Shown piece after piece: positions 33,202 to 42,511 of a stretch of 64,000 bases of DNA. The DNA is from Bartonella sp. B1099. Its GTDB lineage: Bacteria; Pseudomonadota; Alphaproteobacteria; Rhizobiales; Rhizobiaceae. The position numbers and the translations under genes are program-made. Below the pieces are notes generated by a model. It was not told where the DNA came from, did not search any database, and was given only the letters and a program-made list of their open reading frames with translations. The stretch lies in assembly GCF_944801835.1 (NCBI RefSeq), contig NZ_CALYLN010000001.1, positions 1,382,522-1,446,521 on the forward strand. The letters run 5' to 3'. The first letter of the stretch is position 1, and each line of letters begins with the position of its first letter.

Positions 33202-36200
33202 ATGAAGCATGAAAGTGGCTTACCCTTTGCAATTGACAGATCCGTTGGCAAAGATGAACAACAAAGCGTTGTGTTTTATGGACAGCGCCCTTTTCTGCAA
33301 TCAGCTGAACTCAATGAAATGCAAACCATCATAAGGGGGCGCCATAATCGTTTGGGGCGCCTTGTGGCACAAGAAGGAGACCGTGTTGAACGGGCGGACG
33401 CCTTTGTCAATAAAGATAAGCAAACCGTCACTTTAACAGAGGGCAAGATTTATATCGCCGGCGATATTTTTCCTGTCTCAAATGCCGTCTTAGAGAATGT
33501 TTCCATGGTTGGACGGATGGAAATTGGTGTGAAGCTTCAAAAAAGCTGGGTAACTCATGAGGATGATCCACAGCTCTTGGGGCAAGTTCCGGGGTCTTTA
33601 GCAGAAGGAGAGGGAGGTGCCGCCCGTGAGGTGGCAAAACTTATCTGGGCTCTCAAAGATGATGGACAGCAAGGCACATTTTTTCCGGTTTATATTTTGC
33701 AAGATGGTGTTCTCATTGATCAAAAATCACCCTCACTGCTTGAACCCGCCATGCAAGCTATTGCGACGTATGACCGCGCCCATGGGCATTATATCGTGAA
33801 TGGTTGCCGTGTGACAGCTTTGGGCCAAGAGGGACAAAAGCAAGTGTTCAGTATCCAAGAGGGAGAAGCCAATATCAATGGCTTTAAACGCAAACGCTTA
33901 GCCGCTTTGCGCCATGAAGAACAAGAGGACTTTTCGACAAGTGCTGTTCCTAGTGAAACCCATATTTTCGCGCCCCTAAAAGGCAAAACAAGCTTTACTT
34001 TTAAAACTTATTACGCTCCCATTGCGGCTGTCCATTCCATTTTGTTGACCAAAGAAAAAACCGTTTATGTGACCCGCGGGGCTATTACATCTGGGCGTGA
34101 CGGCGTTCCCGATAAAAGTATCACTGCTTTTCTTAAAATTGTGCAAGGAAGTAAAGAATTTAAAGAAGGCAAGGATTTTAAAAAAACCGGAGACACCATT
34201 GATTGGGCACCCGTTGGAGATGAACCTCTCCCTGGCAGTAGCTATACGGTGACCTATCGTTATCGGGCAAGTGTGAAGGCCGATAAAGTCACAGCACAAG
34301 AAATCACTGTCTCAGGAGGTGCTGAGGGGGGTGATATTATTGTGAATTACTCTTATAAACTCCCCCGCATTGACCGTATTGGACTGAATACAGGAGGTGA
34401 TGTTGTCTATATCAAAGGTGTTTCGGCAGACCAACCTATGGCGCCAAGCGTTCCTGAAGATGTGCTCTCCCTTGCCACCATTACCAATAACTGGATTGAT
34501 GTACCGCGTGTGAAAAATGATGGCACACGTGTTGCCCCCTATGATGAGATGTGGCGTTATTTTCAACGGGTGCTCTCCCTTGACCGCCTCATGCAATTAG
34601 AGCGCATTAAAAGCAATGTGGATTCCAAAGAGCCTGTTGCCAAAAAAGGCATGTTTGCAGACCCTTTTCTCGATGACAGTTATAGAGACGAAGGTTTTGA
34701 ACAAACAGGGGCTGTGGGAAACGGTATTTTACAGCTTGCCATTGACCCAACTTTTTATACTGCCCCCTTGAACACCCCTGTCACCCTTGACTGGACCAAT
34801 GAAGTGATCATTGCGCAAGAATTGACAACCGCTTGTGAAAAGATCAATCCTTATCAAAATTTTGCGCCTCTCCCTGGAACCGTCACCCTTACCCCCGCGA
34901 CAGACTTTTGGCATGAACAACGCACCGATTGGCTCTCTGGTGTGACCAATCAACTCAATATGGGCTGGAACCGTGGGAGAAGCATCGTTAAGACAGAAAT
35001 CAGTGATGATTTGGTGAATACAACGAGGGAGCAAATCGACTTTTTAAGACAAATTAAGTTGAACTTTAAGATTGAAGGCTTTGGCAGTGGCGAAATCTTG
35101 GACAGTCTTACCTTTGATGGTGTGAATGTCTTGCCAACAAGCCGCCTTAGTGCCGATAGCAAAGGCACCCTTGAAGGGAGTTTCAAGATTCCTCCAAACA
35201 TTCCCGCTGGGACAAAAAATGTTGTGGCACAAGGGAAAGGTGGAACAACAGCAACGGGGCTTTTTACCGGTCAAGGGGTGATTGATGTAAAAGTGATGCG
35301 ACGTACCACCACGGTAAAAATCTGGACAAAATTTGACCCGCAAGCGCAAGTCTTTACCCCCGATGAAACACGGCAAATCACTGGGATTGATTTCCATCTT
35401 TGTAAAATTGGCAATCAAGCCCATGATCTCGTCATTGATTTGGTGACCACCGAAAACGGCTATCCTACCGCCGATATTCAAGCCCAAACCTCCTATTCCA
35501 TGAAGGGCGCTAAAACCGGCTGGGCGAGCGCACGCTACGCTGTTCCTTTGTTAGTGCCCGATGATCGTCTGACCGCCTTTGTGCTTAAAACTGATGATGG
35601 GGATCATTCCGTCTCACTTGCCAAACTTGGGGATTTTGATAAAGAGCACCAAAGATATGTTTCAAGCCACCCTTATGTGACGGGTCCGCGCTTTTCTTCT
35701 GTCAATGCGCAGAGCTGGACAGCGCACCAAGACGAAGCCTTGGCATTTCGAGTGTTGGCCGCCCGCTATAGGCAAACAGAAAAAACGGTGGATTTAGGCA
35801 CCTTTGATCTTGTGGATTGCTCTGATTTGCAAGTGCGTGCAGCCATTGAATTGCCTTCAAGCGATTGTTCTGTCATCTTTGAAATTGAAAGAAACAACGG
35901 TACAGTTTATCAACTGCTGCCCTTTCAATTGCTTAGTCTGACCGAATATATTAGTGAAAGAGTTCAACTTCGGGCTATTCTTAAAGGCACAGAGAAGCTC
36001 TCGCCGGTCTTATTTGCCCCTGTGCAATTGATTGCAGGAAAGATTCACAGGCAAGCAACCTATGTCACACGGGCTTTTGCCTTTGGGGAAAAGGCAAGAT
36101 TGACCAGCTATATCAAAACATTTTTACCGGGCGGTTCTTGCTTAACCCTCGAGATGCAACTGGATGATGGTACCTTTGTCCCTTTAAAACTGGATGAGAC

Positions 36201-36345
36201 AGAACAGCTTGCTGAACCGCTTTGGACAGAGCGCAAATTTGTGAGCAGTGACAAAACAGCACGACAAGCACGCTTAAAACTCACCCTTACCGGTGGACCG
36301 GCTGCACGCTCCATGGTGTGTGATTTTGGCGCCGGCATCATATGA
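33202..36345 (+). CDS. large tail protein with DUF4815 domain
   Basis: The 1047-residue protein begins like DUF4815 phage proteins (FYGQRPFLQSAELNEMQTIIRGRHNRLG). Alternating strand-rich segments continue along its length: FAPLKGKTSFTFKTYYAP, SGGAEGGDIIVNYSYKLPRID and a WNRGRSI block near the middle. It probably forms the baseplate periphery to which fibres attach. It follows gpI, and the fibre gene starts just past its end. Confidence 0.75.
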   Translation: MKHESGLPFAIDRSVGKDEQQSVVFYGQRPFLQSAELNEMQTIIRGRHNRLGRLVAQEGDRVERADAFVNKDKQTVTLTEGKIYIAGDIFPVSNAVLENVSMVGRMEIGVKLQKSWVTHEDDPQLLGQVPGSLAEGEGGAAREVAKLIWALKDDGQQGTFFPVYILQDGVLIDQKSPSLLEPAMQAIATYDRAHGHYIVNGCRVTALGQEGQKQVFSIQEGEANINGFKRKRLAALRHEEQEDFSTSAVPSETHIFAPLKGKTSFTFKTYYAPIAAVHSILLTKEKTVYVTRGAITSGRDGVPDKSITAFLKIVQGSKEFKEGKDFKKTGDTIDWAPVGDEPLPGSSYTVTYRYRASVKADKVTAQEITVSGGAEGGDIIVNYSYKLPRIDRIGLNTGGDVVYIKGVSADQPMAPSVPEDVLSLATITNNWIDVPRVKNDGTRVAPYDEMWRYFQRVLSLDRLMQLERIKSNVDSKEPVAKKGMFADPFLDDSYRDEGFEQTGAVGNGILQLAIDPTFYTAPLNTPVTLDWTNEVIIAQELTTACEKINPYQNFAPLPGTVTLTPATDFWHEQRTDWLSGVTNQLNMGWNRGRSIVKTEISDDLVNTTREQIDFLRQIKLNFKIEGFGSGEILDSLTFDGVNVLPTSRLSADSKGTLEGSFKIPPNIPAGTKNVVAQGKGGTTATGLFTGQGVIDVKVMRRTTTVKIWTKFDPQAQVFTPDETRQITGIDFHLCKIGNQAHDLVIDLVTTENGYPTADIQAQTSYSMKGAKTGWASARYAVPLLVPDDRLTAFVLKTDDGDHSVSLAKLGDFDKEHQRYVSSHPYVTGPRFSSVNAQSWTAHQDEALAFRVLAARYRQTEKTVDLGTFDLVDCSDLQVRAAIELPSSDCSVIFEIERNNGTVYQLLPFQLLSLTEYISERVQLRAILKGTEKLSPVLFAPVQLIAGKIHRQATYVTRAFAFGEKARLTSYIKTFLPGGSCLTLEMQLDDGTFVPLKLDETEQLAEPLWTERKFVSSDKTARQARLKLTLTGGPAARSMVCDFGAGII

Positions 36346-36358
36346 TGGGAGAAGAGAG

Positions 36359-37684
36359 ATGACTAAAACCAAAAAACTCGACATGGAATTGCCCAAAGAA
36401 GGACGCTTTATCAGTTCTGAATTCCCCATTTTACGTGAAAACTTGGGTAAACTTGATCAAGCTCTTGCGACTGTTGAGGAGAAGATAGAGGGAAAAGCCT
36501 CTTTACAACACGCCCATACAATCAGTGATGTGACGGGGCTAGAAAGCGCTCTTAATGGCAAGATGGCAGCGAATAAAACCTTCACTTTTGCTGATTTAAG
36601 CGATATCGAGGGCGCAAAAGATGCCGCAAATAACTATGTGCTTTATAAATCAGGCAACAATAATTTTACCTTTGGCAGTGCCATCTCTCTGTTAGGCACC
36701 CATCAACATAAAACAGAAGATATCGTGGGGCTTGATGACTTTAGAGCCAAGATCAATGAAGATCTGACCAGCTATGGGCGCTTAAAACAAGCCAATGAAT
36801 GGCAAAGTTACAACAAGTTTACCAGTAAAGTCACTATGAGTGGCGATTTGGAACTGTTGGGAAACTCATCATTGAATATTACTACCCATAACAACAAAGT
36901 GGTCACTAACTTAAGTACAAGCGGAAGCTCGCTTAAAGGACCTTTGAGAGTCGATGGTGATCTTGTTTATACCAAGGCGCAAGTGGATGCTCTTTTAGAT
37001 GCTTTAATCAAAAAGCGTAAAGAAGAATACATTGAAATCACCATGTTGCAGAGTGGTAATATTCCTTGGCCTGATGGGGTGACAGATGACACTGATATTG
37101 AAATCATGGCTTGGGGAGGAGGAGGTAGCGGAGGCCAACGTGGAGGAGGAGGTGGTGGTGAATGTATTTCTTTAAAGATTCAAAAACGCCAATTACAAAA
37201 TAATGATGTAGTGACTATTGGAAAAGGCGGATATGGAAATGGTGTTAATGGTGGTAATACGCTAGTTGGTTCTATTCTTACAGCACGAGGTGGTAAGGGG
37301 AATAACGGTTATATTGGTGGGAATAGTGGTGGTGGAACTCCAGGTGGGTATGGAGTTGCAAGTGGTAATAGTAATGGTTATACGGGGGAAGAAGATCCTT
37401 GGCATGGAGGTGGAGGCGGCGGCGGAGGTTATAATAATAGTCGTGGCGGTGATGGGGGCGATAGTAGCTATGGTGGTGCAGGTGGAGGTGGTAGTGGTGG
37501 TAGTAGTGTACATAATAATGGAAGCAAAGGTGGGAAAAGCCAGTATGGTGGCAATGGAGGAAACGGTGCTGAATTAGGCAATGGCGGCGGCGGGGGCGGC
37601 GGGTATCGAGATGGCGAGGATGGAACAGCAAGTGGTGCTGGACGGGGTGGAGATGGCGCAGTTAAATTAAAGGTTTTTGTATAA
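36359..37684 (+). CDS. tail fibre with glycine-rich tip
   Basis: The 441-residue protein has an N-terminal tail-fibre repeat region (FISSEFPILRENLGKLDQALA, then HAHTISDVTGLESALNGK and the HQHKTEDIVGLDDF repeat, both standard phage fibre repeats). A middle shaft follows and then a Gly-rich domain of about 175 residues with runs such as GGGGSGGQRGGGGGGE and GGAGGGGSGGSS. A comparable polyglycine sandwich forms the receptor tip in T-even gp38-type adhesins. The start at 36359 is chosen over 36293, which sits inside the preceding gene. It ends the first operon with a strong terminator. Confidence 0.75.
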   Translation: MTKTKKLDMELPKEGRFISSEFPILRENLGKLDQALATVEEKIEGKASLQHAHTISDVTGLESALNGKMAANKTFTFADLSDIEGAKDAANNYVLYKSGNNNFTFGSAISLLGTHQHKTEDIVGLDDFRAKINEDLTSYGRLKQANEWQSYNKFTSKVTMSGDLELLGNSSLNITTHNNKVVTNLSTSGSSLKGPLRVDGDLVYTKAQVDALLDALIKKRKEEYIEITMLQSGNIPWPDGVTDDTDIEIMAWGGGGSGGQRGGGGGGECISLKIQKRQLQNNDVVTIGKGGYGNGVNGGNTLVGSILTARGGKGNNGYIGGNSGGGTPGGYGVASGNSNGYTGEEDPWHGGGGGGGGYNNSRGGDGGDSSYGGAGGGGSGGSSVHNNGSKGGKSQYGGNGGNGAELGNGGGGGGGYRDGEDGTASGAGRGGDGAVKLKVFV

Positions 37685-37712
37685 GTTTTTAAAGTTTTTT
37701 TATCACTCTTTC

Positions 37713-37737
37713 AAAGCCCTTTTAAAGGGCTTTTTTT
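37713..37737 (+). terminator. strong intrinsic terminator after the fibre gene
   Basis: AAAGCCCTT and AAGGGCTTT (37713-37733) form a 9- to 10-bp stem followed by T. It closes the head-baseplate-fibre operon. The palindromic element of the next gene block begins right at its end. Confidence 0.85.
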
Positions 37738-37752
37738 GACTGACACTGTCAG
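37734..37752 (+). promoter_or_regulatory. palindromic control element, copy 2 (upstream of sheath operon)
   Basis: Exactly the 19-bp sequence of the element at 26130-26148, including the palindrome CTGACACTGTCAG (37740-37752), and again CTTATG one base later. It lies 56 bp before the tail sheath start at 37808 and directly after a strong terminator, so it heads a new transcript. Confidence 0.65.
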
Positions 37753-37807
37753 TCTTATGGGGCATTGTGATGCTTGTTATTGTCTCTTCATTGATTTGGA
37801 GAGCAAA

Positions 37808-39097
37808 ATGGCAACAGAATTTAATCATGGTATTCGCCTCATTGAGGATGGTCAAGCTTCTCGCCCCTTAGAGATGTTTAGCCAAACCGCCATTGGGGCA
37901 GTTGTGACAGCCCCTGATGCGGATGCACAAACCTATCCCCTTAACGAGCCCGTGTTGGTCTTTACGCATGAGACAGAGAAAATCCAAAAGCTTGGGCAAA
38001 AAGGCACAGCCCTTGATGTCATCAATGCCGTTCGCGCGCAAGGGGTTGAGGCACAAGTGATCTTCGTGCGGGTGGAAGAAAAATCCACTATGGCTGAGAC
38101 ACAAACCGAAATGGTGGGGTCAAGTGTTGCTTTAACCGGTGTTCATGCCCTAGCGCATGCTAGAGGGCATTTAGGTGTGGAGCCTGGAATTCTCTTAGCG
38201 CCAGCTTATAGTGCAGGGCGCCTTGATAATGCTAAAAACCCGCTAGCAGATGCTCTAGAACAGGTTGCCGAAAAGCTCCAAGCCATTGCCGTGTTTGATA
38301 CGGGGGGCAAAAATACGGAAGAAAGCCTTGCCTTTCGGGCAGATTTCTCCTCACGTTTTTGTTATCTGATTGATCCCTTTGTGCGGGTAGCAAATAGTGA
38401 GGGGGGCTTTAGTATCAAACCGGCAAGCCCCTTTGTGGCAGCCATGTTTATCAAACGGGACAAACAAAAGGGAGGTGTTTTTTGGTCTCCCTCCAATCAA
38501 GATGTTAAAGGTATTTTAGGCACAGCACGCCCCATTAGCTATTTTGATGGGGAAATTGATCATGAGGCTAATCGTCTCAATCAAGCTGATATTGCCACCT
38601 TTATTCCCGCCCGCCTTAGCCAAAATGCCCAAGGTCAATTGGCTGCCAATGGACGCATTTTATGGGGCAATCACACCACCTCGAGTGATCCACTCTGGCG
38701 TTTTGTCAATGTGGTACGCACCCGCGCAGCCTTGGAAAAGACCATCATTAACAATTTACGCCCTTGGGCTAATGACGAAAACCTGACCGGCCAACATGTC
38801 ATTGCTATTACCCGCAGCCTTACACAGTTTCTTGATGATATGATTGCCCGTGGAGCGCTTTTAGGAGGACGTGTCTGGTTTGACCGCGATTTGAATTCAA
38901 ACAGCAATTTGCAATTGGGAAAATTGCGGGTGGAATTTGATGCAGAAGAAGTCCCTCCTCTCGAAGATTTAAGCTTTGGAAGCCGGCGCAATGGCGCTTA
39001 CTTTAATCGGCTCTCTGAAGATATCCAAAATAAAATGACCCATACTTTTGGCGATACGCTTGAGGGTTATCGCAAGGCAGCAAGGAGTGATGTATGA
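37808..39097 (+). CDS. contractile tail sheath protein (P2 FI-like)
   Basis: The 429-residue product starts MATEFNHGIRLIEDGQASRP and has the sheath family features: TAIGAVVTAPDADAQTYPLNEPVLV, LLAPAYSAG, SGRFAADG-type blocks and a late NQDVKGILGTARPISYFDG segment. Sheath contraction drives the spike into the cell. The start at 37808 follows GGAGAGCAAA; a longer frame to 37736 would overlap the palindromic element. It overlaps the tube gene by ATGA. Confidence 0.88.
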   Translation: MATEFNHGIRLIEDGQASRPLEMFSQTAIGAVVTAPDADAQTYPLNEPVLVFTHETEKIQKLGQKGTALDVINAVRAQGVEAQVIFVRVEEKSTMAETQTEMVGSSVALTGVHALAHARGHLGVEPGILLAPAYSAGRLDNAKNPLADALEQVAEKLQAIAVFDTGGKNTEESLAFRADFSSRFCYLIDPFVRVANSEGGFSIKPASPFVAAMFIKRDKQKGGVFWSPSNQDVKGILGTARPISYFDGEIDHEANRLNQADIATFIPARLSQNAQGQLAANGRILWGNHTTSSDPLWRFVNVVRTRAALEKTIINNLRPWANDENLTGQHVIAITRSLTQFLDDMIARGALLGGRVWFDRDLNSNSNLQLGKLRVEFDAEEVPPLEDLSFGSRRNGAYFNRLSEDIQNKMTHTFGDTLEGYRKAARSDV

Positions 39098-39612
39098 CTT
39101 TAAGAATTGTTCGTGGTTTTACCCTGATTGTTGATGATGATGTCAATCTCCATCTTGATCTTGAGACACTCAAACTTCCCACGTTGGAAGAAATCACTGA
39201 AACCTATCAACCAGGGGGCTCTGACATGCAAATTGATGTGAGTGGTCTTGGTGTAAAAGCTTTAACCTTGCAAATGAAAATCCGCAGCCACACTCCAGAA
39301 ATCATTGGTATCTTTGGTGGTCCTCCTGGTCTTCGTCATAAATTTACCGGCAAAAAACATGTGGTGTCTGAAGAAGATGGACGCGAACATGAACATTCCA
39401 TTGATGTTACGGGGCGTTTGGTCAAAGTCGATAGCGAAGGCTTAACAGCTGGAAAAGCCACAGGCTATGATTGCGAGATCAAAAATATTTGGGACTATAC
39501 GGAATTTTGGGATGGTTCTGTTTTGCACCGCTTTTCCTTTAAACGGGGTGGTTGGCTGGTGCGCAATGGACAAGATATCGGTGGGCGCCGCCGCTCTATT
39601 CTCAATTTATAG
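39094..39612 (+). CDS. tail tube protein (P2 FII-like)
   Basis: The 172-residue protein has the FII signature: RGFTLIVDDDVNLHLDLETLKLPTLEEITETYQPGG, then SGLGVKALTLQMKIRSHTPEIIGIFGG. It forms the inner tube of the contractile tail. Its start overlaps the sheath stop by ATGA and the chaperone gene follows after 9 bp. Order sheath-tube-E-tape measure matches P2. Confidence 0.88.
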   Translation: MTLRIVRGFTLIVDDDVNLHLDLETLKLPTLEEITETYQPGGSDMQIDVSGLGVKALTLQMKIRSHTPEIIGIFGGPPGLRHKFTGKKHVVSEEDGREHEHSIDVTGRLVKVDSEGLTAGKATGYDCEIKNIWDYTEFWDGSVLHRFSFKRGGWLVRNGQDIGGRRRSILNL

Positions 39613-39621
39613 GAATTGATC

Positions 39622-40035
39622 ATGACAAGTTTACAAACAAGTGTTGAAGTGGAATTGCAGGTTCCCCTTGTTTATCAAGACAAGGATGGCAAAGAAACAA
39701 CACGGCAGAAATTGATCTTTTATCGCCCAAACTTCAAGCAAGCACGCCAATTAGCCGTGTTGATTGGACCACAGCTGGCAAAGTTACTTTTGCCCGCTGT
39801 AGAAGAAGATAAAATACCTTTGAGCAATGATATTCTCATTGCCAAGCTTTGTGAGGCTTTATTTACCCATGAAGCCATGGAAGGAATCGCCGCGCTTCTG
39901 GCAGAGATGTCTCATGAATCTGTTGAACTGATTAATCGTCTTGATATTGTTGATGTTATGGCCGTGTTTAAGGTTTTTTTTGCTTTTTTTCCCAAACACC
40001 AATCCCCTATGCCGGGCAATTTGGAGCCGAACTAG
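39622..40035 (+). CDS. tail assembly chaperone E (short form)
   Basis: The 137-residue product runs from ATG 39622 (GGA upstream) and ends GNLEPN. It has the gpE-type helical pattern (RPNFKQARQLAVLIGPQLAKLLLPAVEEDK and MAGIAALLAEMSHESVELI-like segments). It binds the tape measure during tail assembly. Near the 3' end two T-rich slippery sites precede an overlapping -1 frame that yields the longer E-E' product. Confidence 0.8.
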   Translation: MTSLQTSVEVELQVPLVYQDKDGKETTRQKLIFYRPNFKQARQLAVLIGPQLAKLLLPAVEEDKIPLSNDILIAKLCEALFTHEAMEGIAALLAEMSHESVELINRLDIVDVMAVFKVFFAFFPKHQSPMPGNLEPN

Positions 40036-40157
40036 CTCTTTATTACCACTGGTCGGCTCTAGAGATCAATCAGATGGATTGGTTGGAAGTGATTGCCTAT
40101 CGCGAAGAATTAGTGCGCTTGAAAGCCCAAGAATATGAAAGCCAAATGTTAGGATGA
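39622..40157 (+). CDS. tail assembly chaperone E-E' produced by -1 frameshifting
   Basis: The E frame contains two T TTT TTT heptamers in the correct register (39975-39981 and 39984-39990). From either, the -1 frame is open to TGA 40155-40157 and reads YAGQFGAELALYYHWSALEI then WLEVIAYREELVRLKAQ, a pattern typical of P2 E' extensions. The fused product would have about 178 residues. The second site is followed by CCC AAA. This matches the known P2 arrangement, in which a slip produces E+E'. The tape measure starts 10 bp after the -1 stop. Confidence 0.75.
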
Positions 40158-40166
40158 GATGCGATC

Positions 40167-42500
40167 ATGGATGTTTCCCTTGTTGTGCGTTTTGTGAATC
40201 ATCTCCAAGAAGGGATCGCCTCTGCCAAGCGAGACTTAAGAGCCTTTAGCCTCGATATTGCGCATTTCCAAAACCAAACACGAAAGCATTTTAAAGGGTG
40301 GTTTGACCCTGAGCACTTGGAGGAAGCTACAGCAAAAGCGCAAAATGCTTATATTCATGCGCGTGGGCGCATGGTAGGCGCCATTGCTCAAACGGCAACC
40401 TTGATTGCGCCTCTTTATAAAGCCATGCAATTTGATCAATCGATGAAAGGCTTGGAAAAGGTTCTGGATGCCCCCCTTGATCGTTTAAAAGAATTGCGTC
40501 GTTTTGCGCTTGAAACCTCCACCAAAATCCCTCTCGCCGCTCGTGAAGTTTTAGAACTGATGACCAGTGCCAGCCAAGCAGGGATTGGTGAACAAGATCT
40601 CGAGGCTTTTAGTATTTATGCCGCCAAAGCAGCGGTCGCCTTTGATATGACGGGGGATCAGATTGGTGAGCGCTTTGCCAAATTGCGCAATGTCTTTAAG
40701 CTTAATCAAGCAGGCATTGAAGATCTAGGCGATGCTATCAACCATCTTTCCAACCACATGGCGGCTAAGGCAAGTGAAGTCTCTGATTTTACCAATCGGG
40801 CGACCGGAGCGGCAACCATGTTTAAACTGACAGCCCGTGAGACGGCGGCTTTTGGGACGGCGATGATTTCTGCTGGGATTGTCCCAGAGAGTGCAGCACG
40901 TGGTTTTAACTCTATCAGTGCCCGTATTCAGGCGGGAGGAAAGCATATTGAAGATGCTTTTACCAATATTGGTCTCTCCCGCCAAAAATTTATGGAAGAT
41001 TTGGAGAAAGATGCCACGGGTACCTTGGTGCGTTTTTTTGATGTGTTGGGCAAATCCGAACAGGGGATGCGTTCGCTGATTGCCATTGCAGGACGAGACT
41101 TTACCGGTGATTTTGCTAAATTGGTTAACAACCCCGAATTGTTAGGGCAAGCCTTAAAGTTTGTTGAAGACCCAAAAGTCTTTAAAGGCTCTGTCGAACA
41201 AGAGGCAGATAAACAAGCAACCGGTGCCATGCGGCAATTTGAACTGTTGCAAAACCGCATTGTGGCTTTAGGGGTTACCATTGGTGAGGTTTTGTTGCCC
41301 CATGTGAACAGTTTAATGGAAACTGTTGGTGGTTTTTTAAACGTGCTGATGGCATGGGCTAATGAACACCCTGTTTTGACCGGTGTGATCATCAAAACCA
41401 TTGCCGCCCTGATGGCTTTTAACATCGCTTTACGGGTTGTACGTTTTACCATGGCGGGAACCCGCCTTGGGGTCCTGCAATTGATTGCCTCTTTTATTAA
41501 GATGAGGGCTGTGAGCGGTGCGCTGAAGGCAAGTTGGCGCGGGCTCTTGACTTCAGGACGCTCACTGGGCGTGCTCACCGCAGGGTTTGGGGCACGTTTC
41601 CTCAAACTTTTGCGCCCCATGACCTTGTTGGGGGGTGCTTTGCGGGGGATTGCCGTCTCAGGGGCGGCTTTTGCGAGGAGCTTTGGTTTGATAGGAACCG
41701 TGATCGAAGTGGTTGGGGCAAGCCTGTCCTCTGTTGTGGGAGGGCTTTTTACCCCGGTAGGGGCTGTGATTGCTGCTGTTGTGGCTGTCATATTGGCTGC
41801 TGGTTTTGCTTTGTGGAAATATTGGGATCGCTTTTCTTCCTTTGTCAAAGGATTTGCACGGGGGCTAATCCGCGCTTTTGGTCGTGCCTTTGAAGCCGTC
41901 ATGCGTTTTTTTGGTGCTGATACCAGCACCATCACCCGTTGGAAGAATATCATTGCTTCTGCCTTTGATTTTTCTGCCCACTGGCAAAAGTTTAAACAAG
42001 GACTTTCCTTTGTTGCTCAAAGCTTTGAAGATTTGTGGGAGGGGATTAAACAAAGCCTTTCCAATTTTTGGGAGTGGTTGAAGCGTTTTTTCTCTCAAGA
42101 AAAGCTCTCTGATAGTGCCAAGGCAAGCATGGAACAAGCCGGAGAAGATTTAGGGAGTTGGATTGTTAATGGTTTTATGGGCACCATCTCACAATTGACG
42201 GACTTTTGTAAATCTTTACCTCACCGCATAAAGGGGTGGATTGGGTCGATTGATGTAAGAGATTATTTGCCAAGTTTTTTAGGAGGCAAAACGCCTCAGC
42301 CTGTTGTGCAATTTTCGGGAGCAGGGCATGGACATAGCTTTGTTCCAGAAGTAAAAGACAAAGAGCGCGTCCCCATTACGCACAATCAAAATGTCACGGT
42401 GCATGTCAATGGCGCGCGTGATCCCATTGCAACTGGTTATGCGGTTCGTCATGCCTTGCAACGGGCAGGGGCCAATGCCTTGCATGGCGGAACAGAATAA
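40167..42500 (+). CDS. tail tape measure protein
   Basis: The 777-residue protein starts with helical coiled-coil (RFVNHLQEGIASAKRDLRAF). A TP901/P2-type tape measure core follows (AREVLELMTSASQAGIGEQDLEAF and GERFAKLRNVFKLNQAGIED, about 120-200), then hydrophobic stretches (about 390-560) as expected for a protein that is extruded into the membrane. Its length sets tail length; at about 0.15 nm per residue it predicts a tail near 115 nm. No muralytic domain is visible. An antisense open frame here is a shadow. Confidence 0.88.
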   Translation: MDVSLVVRFVNHLQEGIASAKRDLRAFSLDIAHFQNQTRKHFKGWFDPEHLEEATAKAQNAYIHARGRMVGAIAQTATLIAPLYKAMQFDQSMKGLEKVLDAPLDRLKELRRFALETSTKIPLAAREVLELMTSASQAGIGEQDLEAFSIYAAKAAVAFDMTGDQIGERFAKLRNVFKLNQAGIEDLGDAINHLSNHMAAKASEVSDFTNRATGAATMFKLTARETAAFGTAMISAGIVPESAARGFNSISARIQAGGKHIEDAFTNIGLSRQKFMEDLEKDATGTLVRFFDVLGKSEQGMRSLIAIAGRDFTGDFAKLVNNPELLGQALKFVEDPKVFKGSVEQEADKQATGAMRQFELLQNRIVALGVTIGEVLLPHVNSLMETVGGFLNVLMAWANEHPVLTGVIIKTIAALMAFNIALRVVRFTMAGTRLGVLQLIASFIKMRAVSGALKASWRGLLTSGRSLGVLTAGFGARFLKLLRPMTLLGGALRGIAVSGAAFARSFGLIGTVIEVVGASLSSVVGGLFTPVGAVIAAVVAVILAAGFALWKYWDRFSSFVKGFARGLIRAFGRAFEAVMRFFGADTSTITRWKNIIASAFDFSAHWQKFKQGLSFVAQSFEDLWEGIKQSLSNFWEWLKRFFSQEKLSDSAKASMEQAGEDLGSWIVNGFMGTISQLTDFCKSLPHRIKGWIGSIDVRDYLPSFLGGKTPQPVVQFSGAGHGHSFVPEVKDKERVPITHNQNVTVHVNGARDPIATGYAVRHALQRAGANALHGGTE

Positions 42501-42511
42501 GGGGAGGGAGT

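Noticed and set aside
37262..37631. Open frames on both strands opposite the Gly-rich fibre tip
   Set aside because: GGT/GGA repeats lack stops in all frames; the products are Thr/Ile- or His/Tyr-rich low-complexity strings.
40928..41953. 341-codon reverse-strand ORF in the tape measure gene
   Set aside because: The product is basic and low in complexity, lies opposite a well-supported tape measure gene and has no family features.
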